From Sedimenticola sp. (lineage in GTDB: Bacteria > Pseudomonadota > Gammaproteobacteria > Chromatiales > Chromatiaceae), in the NCBI GenBank assembly GCA_030619405.1, contig JAUXBK010000058.1, positions 1 to 11,994 on the forward strand: a DNA stretch of 11,994 nt, in the 5' to 3' direction. Shown piece after piece: positions 1 through 5,703 of this stretch. Numbering within the stretch: position 1 is the first letter of the stretch; the number at the start of each line of letters is the position of its first letter. The notes below the pieces were generated by a model, which made no database searches, had not been told where the DNA came from, and was given only the letters and a program-made list of their open reading frames with translations. Position numbers and translations under genes: made by a program.

Positions 1-27
1 GACGGCCTTCTGCGGTGATACCCTTGG

Positions 28-545
28 GTGGCAGCAGGTGAAACCTGCCCGGTTGGACATGCTTGGGTGGCAACCATCCTTGTCGCCTTGCGGTTGGAGT
101 TCTCAGCATTCTTCCCTGAGGATCAAGTCGCCAGTATATCAGACCACTTGCTCGGCTTTCCTGGCGAGAGTGAGAAGGAGTGGCAGCGATCCCTTGATCT
201 AGTGGAGCGGATCGGCTTCGGCCACCTCCACATCTTCGTCTACTCTGCGCAGCCGGGCACCCGGGCTCGGCCCTGCCGAACCCGGTCCCCCGGGAGATCA
301 TCCGTGCCCGCCGTCAGGCACTGCACATCCTCGGCAGCCGCCTGAAACGGCAGATGCTGGAACGGTTTGTGGGGCGCACCTTCCCGGTACTGGTCGAACA
401 GCGCCAGGAGGGGAGCGGCGGAGAAGTGTTGTGGACCGGTTACACACCGAATTTCCTGCGTGTCGCGACCCCGGGTGGCCCCGACGACGGACTGGAGAAT
501 CAGGTCGGGAAGTTCAGACTGAAGGGTGTGAACCGATTCAGGTGA
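28..545 (+). pseudogene. mtaB: MtaB-type tRNA methylthiotransferase, C-terminal remnant with frameshift
   Basis: This is the C-terminal part of a MiaB/MtaB-family radical SAM methylthiotransferase, the family that adds a methylthio group to modified A37 of tRNA. One frame carries LLGFPGESEKEWQRSLDLVE and then HLHIFVYSAQPGTRA, the conserved end of the radical SAM barrel. Near 260-272 the match moves to another frame, which reads ALPNPVPREIIRARR and ends in a TRAM-like tail (RFVGRTFPVLVEQ, then GYTPNFLRV) with a stop at 543-545. The shift corresponds to one lost or two gained bases. Recognisable similarity begins only at about base 109. The bases before it, in all three frames, do not look like the family, so the iron-sulfur CxxxCxxC region is absent and the copy is also truncated or diverged 5'. 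The frame is open from a GTG at 28. MtaB rather than MiaB is inferred from the YSxxPGTxA / PNPVP style. A sequencing error could explain the shift but not the missing N-terminus. Confidence 0.72.
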
Positions 546-579
546 TCGATTGCTGGGCGTCTGATATTCCGTCCGAGTA

Positions 580-592
580 GGCCGGCGGCCTT
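580..592. terminator. Weak GC hairpin between convergent genes
   Basis: Between the mtaB remnant (stop at 545) and the convergent Mut7-C gene (last base 593), the sequence GGCCGGCGGCC (580-590) can form a 4-bp stem and is followed by TTTCAG. It is placed where a bidirectional terminator would be expected, but the stem is short and there is no real T-run. This is only a candidate. Confidence 0.2.
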
Positions 593-1333
593 TCAGTCGG
601 GGCAGTGGTCTGCGATAAAGGTCTGCATGTGCCGGTAGTGGCTCCCCCGCCAGTACAACCGACCACAGGCCCGGCAGCGCCAGAAGCGTTTATGTGCGGT
701 GCGGACCGCCGGCGGCAGCTGCGTTTCGACCTGCTTCCGGGCAACCGGCTCCAGCAGAGCGTTACAGCGGATACAGCGGCTGAAGGGGTGGATCAGGCGG
801 CACAGGTCGAGGCGCTGCAGCAGATAGCTCAGCTGTTTCCTTGGGGCGATGGGCCGAAGGTAACAACCATGGGTGACCGCCCTTCGCATCAGCAATGCCC
901 GATCCCGGGTCAGGATGATTCTGCCCTCTTCCTCTGCGCGGGCCGCCACCACCCGATCGTCACCCGCCACCGGGTAGAGGGTGTCGAAACCAAGCATCCG
1001 CAGATAACCGGCCAGGCGGCCGAGATGGGCGTCGGCCAGAAACCGGGGCTGGCGCAGGACCCGCTCCCGCAGGCGCAACAGCGGGCTCACATCGATCGAC
1101 TCGAACATGGGGTAGACGCTGACCCGGTCACCGTTCATCACCGGCTGTTCCAGGGGGACTGAGACACCGTTCAGCAGGATGATCTCCACCTCGGTGTGGG
1201 GCACTCCGAAGTTCTCGATCAGGTGGCGAACCGGTACCGGGGGCTGGAAACTCAGCGCGGTATCCCGGCCGCGTCGGTCCGACACCAGAAATTCATTCAG
1301 CTCGGCATAGAAACGAAAGTGTGCGACCGCCAC
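593..1333 (-). CDS. Mut7-C RNase-domain protein with N-terminal ubiquitin-like domain
   Basis: This is a complete 246-residue protein of the Mut7-C family. Residues 1-85 form a beta-grasp, ubiquitin-like part (HFRFYAELNEFL ... LLNGVSVPLEQPVMNGDRVSVYP), as in the Mut7-C ubiquitin domain. Residues ~95-160 match the PIN-like Mut7-C nuclease core: FLADAHLGRLAGYLRMLGFDT, then GDD (124-126) and ILTRDRALL with D144, which gives the acidic residues typical of the fold. A CxxC/CxxC zinc ribbon follows (C187, C190, C220, C223). The likely role is RNA cleavage or binding in the cytoplasm. The substrate is unknown, and the ubiquitin-like domain is sometimes compared with sulfur-carrier proteins. The start is GTG at 1333 with GGAG at 1339-1342, five bases upstream. 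Only 17 bp separate it from the xthA remnant on the same strand, so it probably once shared xthA's transcript. Confidence 0.85.
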   Translation of the reverse strand: MAVAHFRFYAELNEFLVSDRRGRDTALSFQPPVPVRHLIENFGVPHTEVEIILLNGVSVPLEQPVMNGDRVSVYPMFESIDVSPLLRLRERVLRQPRFLADAHLGRLAGYLRMLGFDTLYPVAGDDRVVAARAEEEGRIILTRDRALLMRRAVTHGCYLRPIAPRKQLSYLLQRLDLCRLIHPFSRCIRCNALLEPVARKQVETQLPPAVRTAHKRFWRCRACGRLYWRGSHYRHMQTFIADHCPD

Positions 1334-1350
1334 TGCTGCTCCATACCATC

Positions 1351-1622
1351 TCAGATGGAAAACTCCGCCCAGACCGGGCAGTGATCGGACGGGCGTTCCA
1401 TCCCCCTGATATCGTAGGCGATGCCGGCCGCTGTCAGGCGTTTGTTGAGAGGTCGGGTGGCCAGTATCAGGTCGATACGCAACCTCCGCCTGGGATCACG
1501 GTCGAAACCACGGCTGCGGTAATCGAACCAGCTGTAGCGCCTCTGCTGCTCCGGGTGGAGGGTGTGATAGGTATCCTCCAACCCCCACCCCTTGCTTCCA
1601 GCAGGTGGGCGATCTCGCCTGG
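1351..1622 (-). pseudogene. xthA: Exonuclease III (xthA), C-terminal remnant
   Basis: Only the last ~90 codons of an ExoIII-type AP endonuclease / 3'-5' exonuclease remain. The readable part is WGLEDTYHTLHPEQQ, RYSWFDYRSRGFDRDP, RIDLILAT and DIRGMERPSDHCPVWAEF. The terminal SDH with the preceding RIDLIL is the conserved catalytic end of the exonuclease/endonuclease/phosphatase superfamily, where D and H are active-site residues. Upstream of WGLED the family-like stretch GEIAHLLEA sits in a different frame. A frameshift therefore lies in the G-rich run at about 1581-1594. Similarity stops near 1620, exactly where an aceE fragment begins on the other strand. The N-terminal two thirds, including the metal-binding residues, are missing, so no active enzyme can be made. 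The fragment's stop (1351-1353) is 17 bp from the Mut7-C gene. Confidence 0.8.
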
Positions 1623-1798
1623 GCCGCAGTGACATGCGTTCACAGTTGCGCCGTTTCTTCGAGGTGAACCGTTACTACATCGTGCTCGCGGCGCTCAAGG
1701 TGCTGGCGGAAGAGGGGACGGTAGAGCTGGCGGAGGTCGCCCGGGCGATCAGGAAGTACCGTGTCGACCCGGAAAAAACCAATCCGGCGCTGAGCTAG
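1619..1798 (+). pseudogene. aceE: Pyruvate dehydrogenase E1 (aceE), 3'-terminal remnant
   Basis: The last ~59 codons of the homodimeric pyruvate dehydrogenase E1 component are present. LGRSDMRSQLRRFFEV followed by YYIVLAALKVLAEEG and KYRVDPEKTNPAL matches the extreme C-terminus of AceE, where the family reads (F)GRSDTRExLRxFFEV and ends in a D-x-x-K-x-N-P motif. Everything upstream is missing, including the thiamine-diphosphate-binding domains: to the left of about 1619 the sequence is the xthA remnant in the opposite direction. In most proteobacteria aceE is followed by aceF and often by lipoyl-type lpdA. Here lpdA is present 750 bp downstream but aceF is absent. An AUG inside (1634) could start a ~54-residue peptide, but nothing suggests that it is functional. 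Confidence 0.78.
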
Positions 1799-1847
1799 TC
1801 CGGATGTCGATCCGGTTACTGCGCGGTTTATGGGTGCAACGAATCCA

Positions 1848-1880
1848 GGTATGCGTTCACGAACAAAAAATGGCCGCAGA
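1848..1880 (+). repeat. Dispersed repeat, copy 1
   Basis: A 33-base stretch beginning GGTATGCGTTCACGAA and ending ATGGCCGCAGA recurs on the opposite strand at 11791-11822 with one substitution and one 1-base indel. The two copies lie nearly 10 kb apart in unrelated intergenic contexts, and sequence on both sides diverges. The end of this copy overlaps the first bases of the 1873-1961 inverted repeat. Confidence 0.65.
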
Positions 1881-1961
1881 TTGACGCGGATGAACGCGGA
1901 TAATATGTTTTTTACGTTTGAATTAATGCATCATCCGTGCTGATCCGCGTCAATCTGCGGC
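1873..1961. repeat. Imperfect inverted repeat (GCCGCAGATTGACGCGGAT type)
   Basis: The left arm (1873-1901) starts GCCGCAGATTGACGCGGAT. The right arm (1933-1961) is its reverse complement over those 19 bases without mismatch, and the remaining 10 bases match less well. The 31-base loop (1902-1932) is AT-rich. The arms could form a long hairpin in DNA or RNA. This resembles the palindromic intergenic repeats found in many copies in some proteobacterial genomes. No coding content. Confidence 0.7.
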
Positions 1962-1973
1962 TGAAGGTCTCTT

Positions 1974-2381
1974 GCATTCTATAATCATGGATTTTCATTC
2001 AGATAATTTCAGCGCCTCTTACATGAATCGATTTGTTAAATTTCAATTAGTTAATTTGGAAAAATGCTACTGAATTAATAAGAACGATAGAAAATAATAA
2101 AAAGTTATAATTGCCATGATTATAATATGGTAAATTACAACTTATTGATATCACAGTATTTTATAAATGGCATGATTTGGTTGTAAGAAAATACCACGAT
2201 TTTTCATTGCGATAGTCCCAGTAATTTGGGTAGCGGTTATTTTTCAACACTCCTATGCAATTCTATTTTTTATCAGTAATAACAGGTAGTTAAAAATATT
2301 GATCAAACGAAACCAACCAAATTTCCTAGAAAAAAGTTACCCTAATTATCATAATGAAAATCCATGATAATGAATATGCAT
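1974..2381. mobile_element. AT-rich MITE-like element with terminal inverted repeats
   Basis: A ~408-bp island visibly richer in A/T than its surroundings is bounded by imperfect inverted repeats. The left end contains ATAATCATGGATTTTCATT (1981-1999); the right end carries its reverse complement at 2353-2371 with one mismatch in 19. Weaker similarity extends outward to GCAT at both ends and inward through GATAATT. Directly outside the ends the 7-mer GTCTCTT is present on both sides (1967-1973 and 2382-2388), as expected for a target-site duplication. No ORF of note lies inside. The structure fits a non-autonomous miniature transposable element, but I cannot assign an IS family. A chance 7-bp match at the borders is possible. 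Confidence 0.5.
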
Positions 2382-2549
2382 GTCTCTTCGCGCTCTTCGT
2401 GGTAAAAACCTGAAGATTGGGTATCGGCACCCGTGTGTCACACCGGAAATCACCAGATGCTGACAGCAAATAATTCAGTTTTATCCGCAGATAGGATAAT
2501 CTTGACCCGAACCCCGCCTGCGAATAAAAAACCCCAGAGAGCCCCGCGT

Positions 2550-4277
2550 ATGAGCAACATTGCAGAGATCACCCTCCCCGACATCGGTGATTTCGAATCG
2601 GTCGACATCATCGAAGTGCTGATCAAACCTGGTGACGAGCTGCTGGCGGAAGACCCGCTGATCACCCTGGAGAGCGACAAGGCCACCATGACCATCCCCT
2701 CTCCCCATGCGGGCAGGGTGAAAGAGGTGCTGGTGAAGGTGGGTGACGGCATCTCCCAGGGCGGGGCGATACTGAAACTGGAGCTGGCCGAGGGGGAGAA
2801 CCTGGATGCGCCGCAGGCGTCCAGCGTGGCCCCGGTCTCCGGGGTGGTCAAGGGCACGGCGGACCGGCAGGTCGAGGTGGTCGTGCTGGGGGGTGGGCCA
2901 GGGGGATACACGGCGGCCTTCCGGTGTGCCGATCTGGGCCGGAAGACCCTGTTGATCGAGCGCTTCGCCGACCTGGGCGGGGTCTGTCTGAACGTGGGAT
3001 GCATCCCCTCCAAGGCGCTGCTGCATGCGGCCGATGTGATCAGCGAGGCCGCCGAGATGGAGGCGATGGGTATTCGCTTCGGCAAGCCGGAGATAGACCT
3101 GGAGAAGCTGCGGGCTGGCAAGGAGAAGGTGGTCAGACGGCTGACTCAGGGGCTGAGCGGCATGGCCAAGCAGCGGGGGGTGGAGGTGGTCCATGGCTGG
3201 GCCGGTTTTGAGTCACCCAATCGGATCGGGGTGGAGACCGCGGATGGCCGGCTCTCCATCGAGTTCGAGAATGCCATCATCGCCTGTGGCTCGCGGCCGG
3301 TGGAGATCCCCGGTTTCCCCAGTGAGGACCCGCGTCTGATCGATTCCACCGGTGCTCTGGCGCTGGCGGAGATCCCCGGGAAGATGCTGGTCATCGGGGG
3401 GGGCATCATCGGCCTGGAGATGGGTACCGTCTACAGCGCCCTGGGCAGCCGCATCGACGTGGTCGAGCTGCAGTCCGGGCTGATTCCGGGTTGTGATCCG
3501 GATCTGGTCCGGCCGCTCAAAAAGCGGCTGGACAGGCGTTTCAATCGGATCATGCTGGAGACCCGGGTGACCGAGATCAAGGCCCAGAAGAACGGCCTCA
3601 AGGTCGTCTTCGAGGGCAGGAATGCCCCGGAGAAGCCGCTCATCTATGACAAGGTGCTGGTCGCGGTCGGGCGCCTCCCCAACGGCCGGCAGGTCGGTGC
3701 CGAGCAGGCGGGTGTGAAGGTGGACGACCGGGGGTTCATCCCGGTGGACGCCCACATGCGCACCAACGTACCCAACATCTATGCCATCGGTGACGTGGTG
3801 GGGAACCCGATGCTGGCCCATAAGGCGACCCACGAGGGGAAGGTGGCGGCCGAGGTGATCAGTGGCCAGCCCTCGCTGTTCGATCCGATGACCATTCCCT
3901 CGGTGGCCTATACCGACCCGGAAGTGGCCTGGATGGGTCTCACCGAGAGTGCGGCCAAGGCACAGGGTATCGAGTACCACAAGGGGGTGTTTCCCTGGGC
4001 CGCCTCGGGTCGGGCACTGGGCATCGGCCGGGACGAGGGCATGACCAAGCTGCTGTTCGACCCGGAGAGTGGGCGTCTGCTGGGTGCCGGGATCGTCGGC
4101 GTAAATGCGGGTGAGCTGATCGGAGAGGCGGTGCTGGCCCTGGAGATGGGGGCCGATGCCGAGGATATCGGACTGACCATCCACCCCCACCCGACCCTGA
4201 ACGAGACCATCTGCCTGGCTGCCGAGATGGCCGAGGGGACCATTACCGATCTGCTGCCGCCCAGACGACGCAAGTAG
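2550..4277 (+). CDS. lpdA: Dihydrolipoamide dehydrogenase with N-terminal lipoyl domain (E3)
   Basis: The E3 component of a 2-oxo acid dehydrogenase complex reoxidises dihydrolipoyl groups with NAD+ in the cytoplasm. The 575-residue protein begins with a biotinyl/lipoyl domain (1-80) whose ESDKAT motif places the lipoyl lysine at K44. A linker follows, then the flavoprotein: FAD motif GGGPGG (114-119), redox-active disulfide C146-x4-C151 in GGVCLNVGCIPSK, NAD-binding GGGIIGLE (283-290), second FAD motif YAIGD (411-415), and the C-terminal HPHPTLNE with H547 and E552 as catalytic dyad. All key residues are intact. The reading frame is open back to 2433, but ATG 2550 starts exactly where lipoyl-domain homology begins (MSNIAEITLPDIGDFE), with a modest AGAGAG upstream. 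Lipoyl-fused E3 normally belongs to the pyruvate dehydrogenase operon, yet here only an aceE tail is upstream and aceF is missing. It must work with E1/E2 encoded elsewhere, or with another complex. Confidence 0.95.
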   Translation: MSNIAEITLPDIGDFESVDIIEVLIKPGDELLAEDPLITLESDKATMTIPSPHAGRVKEVLVKVGDGISQGGAILKLELAEGENLDAPQASSVAPVSGVVKGTADRQVEVVVLGGGPGGYTAAFRCADLGRKTLLIERFADLGGVCLNVGCIPSKALLHAADVISEAAEMEAMGIRFGKPEIDLEKLRAGKEKVVRRLTQGLSGMAKQRGVEVVHGWAGFESPNRIGVETADGRLSIEFENAIIACGSRPVEIPGFPSEDPRLIDSTGALALAEIPGKMLVIGGGIIGLEMGTVYSALGSRIDVVELQSGLIPGCDPDLVRPLKKRLDRRFNRIMLETRVTEIKAQKNGLKVVFEGRNAPEKPLIYDKVLVAVGRLPNGRQVGAEQAGVKVDDRGFIPVDAHMRTNVPNIYAIGDVVGNPMLAHKATHEGKVAAEVISGQPSLFDPMTIPSVAYTDPEVAWMGLTESAAKAQGIEYHKGVFPWAASGRALGIGRDEGMTKLLFDPESGRLLGAGIVGVNAGELIGEAVLALEMGADAEDIGLTIHPHPTLNETICLAAEMAEGTITDLLPPRRRK

Positions 4278-4293
4278 CCATCGCCGGCGGCGG

Positions 4294-5088
4294 ATGAAGC
4301 TCCACTATCGTGAATACGGGACCTACACCGGGCAGCGTCCGACCCTGATCTTCCTGCATGGCCTGCTGGGGTCGTCCAGCAATTGGCACAGCGTCGCCCG
4401 CCGGCTGGAAGCGGAGTATCACATCATCGTTCCCGACCTGCGCAACCATGGCAGTTCTCCCCACAGCCCCCGCATGAACTATCCGCTGATGTCCCGGGAT
4501 CTGACCGAGCTGATCGACGAGCACGGCCTGGACTCGGTGCTGTTGATCGGCCATAGCATGGGGGGGAAGCTGGCCATGTGGTTGGCGCTGGAGCAGCCGG
4601 AACGGGTGCAGGCGCTGGTGGTGGTGGATATTGCGCCGGTCACCTACCCGGACCGCTTCACACCCATACTCACGGCCCTGCAGGGGATCGATCTGGCGCG
4701 CCTGCAGAGCCGGGCGGAGGCGGACCGGCAGTTGCGCGCCCAGCTGGAAGATTCGGGGCTGCGCCAGTATCTGCTGCAGAGCCTGGCGCGGAGAGAGAAG
4801 GGGTGGTCCTGGCGTGTCAATCTGAAAGTGCTGGTCCGGGAACTGGACGGGATACTGGGATTTACGATGACAGCGGCCGGCAGGGCCTATCTGGGACCCA
4901 CCCTGTTCATCTATGGCACCGATTCCGACTACGTGACCGCAGAGGGCCGTCCTTCGATCCTGCAGCGCTTTCCCTATGCCCGGTTGCGCGCCGTTTCGGG
5001 CGCCGGTCATTGGGTCTATTCGGAGCAGCCGGAGGCGTTTCTCTCGGCGCTTTGCCATTTCCTGGATGGCCGCCGGACTCAGGAGTAA
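4294..5088 (+). CDS. Alpha/beta hydrolase, YbfF-type esterase
   Basis: A 264-residue alpha/beta-hydrolase of the YbfF-like esterase group. Residues 17-25 (TLIFLHGLL) form the oxyanion-hole HG strand, and DLRNHGSSPHS (48-58) is typical of this group. The nucleophile elbow GHSMGG puts the catalytic serine at S88. D112 (VVDIAPVTY) and D212 (GTDSDYV) are candidate acids, and H239 (GAGHWVYSEQP) is the catalytic histidine. A small cap region follows ~120-190. It has no signal peptide, so it is probably cytoplasmic. The natural substrate is unknown; family members hydrolyse short acyl esters and thioesters. The ATG lies 16 bp after the lpdA stop with a purine-rich GGCGGCGGA in front, so the two genes are probably one transcript. 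No functional link to E3 is evident beyond that pairing. Confidence 0.88.
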   Translation: MKLHYREYGTYTGQRPTLIFLHGLLGSSSNWHSVARRLEAEYHIIVPDLRNHGSSPHSPRMNYPLMSRDLTELIDEHGLDSVLLIGHSMGGKLAMWLALEQPERVQALVVVDIAPVTYPDRFTPILTALQGIDLARLQSRAEADRQLRAQLEDSGLRQYLLQSLARREKGWSWRVNLKVLVRELDGILGFTMTAAGRAYLGPTLFIYGTDSDYVTAEGRPSILQRFPYARLRAVSGAGHWVYSEQPEAFLSALCHFLDGRRTQE

Positions 5089-5138
5089 ATCCATCTGTTC
5101 AGAGCTGCAGAGCAGGTGTCAGCTACCGTTGGCATGTA

Positions 5139-5603
5139 ACTTCTCAATAAGTCAGGGCAGCCTGGACGCTGTAGGGGGTAAGCGTTGCGCACCCACCATC
5201 TTGGGCAGTGCAGTGCAGGTAGGCCCCTGATAAAAAACAAAAGCAAAAGCAAAAGCATTCTCGCGCAAAGACGCAAAGGCGCAAAGGAAAAACAAAACAC
5301 AAAAACAAGATAAAAAAACAAATGGTTGTTGCTTGTTTCCACGCCCTGTACGAGAACCCGTACCATGGAACAGATTCTCTGCCAAATTTTTGACTATTGC
5401 GGGTATACGGTTGTTTCGACCCCCGGGTGATCGTTCAAATATGCCGCATTGAAAGTGCACCAGCAATAATCCTGCATTTATTGGGTTTTGTTTTTCAAGG
5501 TTTTCCTTTGCGTCTTTGCGTCTTTGCGCGAGTATGCTTTTGGTTTTAAGGTTTTCGATTGCGCCTTCGACAGCGTCCAGGCAATCCCGACTTATTGAGA
5601 AGT
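5139..5603. repeat. 465-bp nested inverted-repeat element
   Basis: The spacer between the hydrolase and herA holds two nested inverted repeats. The outer arms, 5139-5172 and 5570-5603 (34 bases, 30 matching), begin ACTTCTCAATAAGTC and end CCTGGACGCTGT. The inner arms, 5251-5291 and 5501-5541 (41 bases, 39 matching), contain CTCGCGCAAAGACGCAAAGG and its reverse complement, a motif family that recurs as intergenic repeats in many bacteria. The 209-base centre has no recognisable gene. Flanking direct repeats of the type ACCGTT(G/A)GCA..TGTAA occur at about 5125-5139 and 5605-5621, which might be a decayed target duplication. The arms could form a very long hairpin if transcribed. Confidence 0.65.
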
Positions 5604-5703
5604 GACCGTTAGCACGATGTAAACTCCCGAGAGTCCGGTTTATTTTCCCGGCCGTTGGCCGCCAATGAAAGCGTACCAGCTGGTACGGAAGAGGATCTCA
5701 GTA

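Larger units (their letters stand above)
1799..2549. other. Gene-free spacer between aceE remnant and lpdA
   Basis: No convincing gene is present on either strand. From left to right the spacer holds a copy of a short dispersed repeat (1848-1880), an inverted repeat around 1873-1961, a strongly AT-rich element (about 1974-2381), and a segment of ordinary composition leading to lpdA. In that last segment TTATCC-GCAGATA-GGATAA (2481-2499) is a small dyad overlapping a weak -10-like GATAAT (2495-2500). It may be part of the lpdA promoter, but no good -35 is visible. Confidence 0.6.

Noticed and set aside
22..72. Direct repeat CTTGGGTGGCA (23-33 and 62-72) and hairpin GCAGGT-GAA-ACCTGC (34-48)
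   Set aside because: Visible but short. I could not connect it to an integron site, attachment site or RNA, and the window edge hides the context.
605..1162. 185-codon open frame on the plus strand
   Set aside because: It is the shadow of the Mut7-C gene. The minus-strand frame has clear domains, while this one is glutamine/proline-rich without motifs.
2433..2549. N-terminal extension of lpdA
   Set aside because: The 39 extra residues precede the lipoyl domain without similarity to the family, and the region has spacer-like composition.
3213..4190. 325-codon open frame on the minus strand opposite lpdA
   Set aside because: It is a shadow frame in high-GC sequence, histidine/aspartate-rich, and opposite fully conserved flavoprotein motifs.
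5079..5466. Two minus-strand frames with F/L-rich segments that mimic membrane helices
   Set aside because: They translate the A-rich GCAAAG-type repeat arms of the nested inverted repeat. The hydrophobicity comes from T-rich repeat sequence.
5241..5546. CRISPR-like appearance of short repeated GCAAAG units
   Set aside because: The units are inverted arms of one palindrome with no spacers of regular length.
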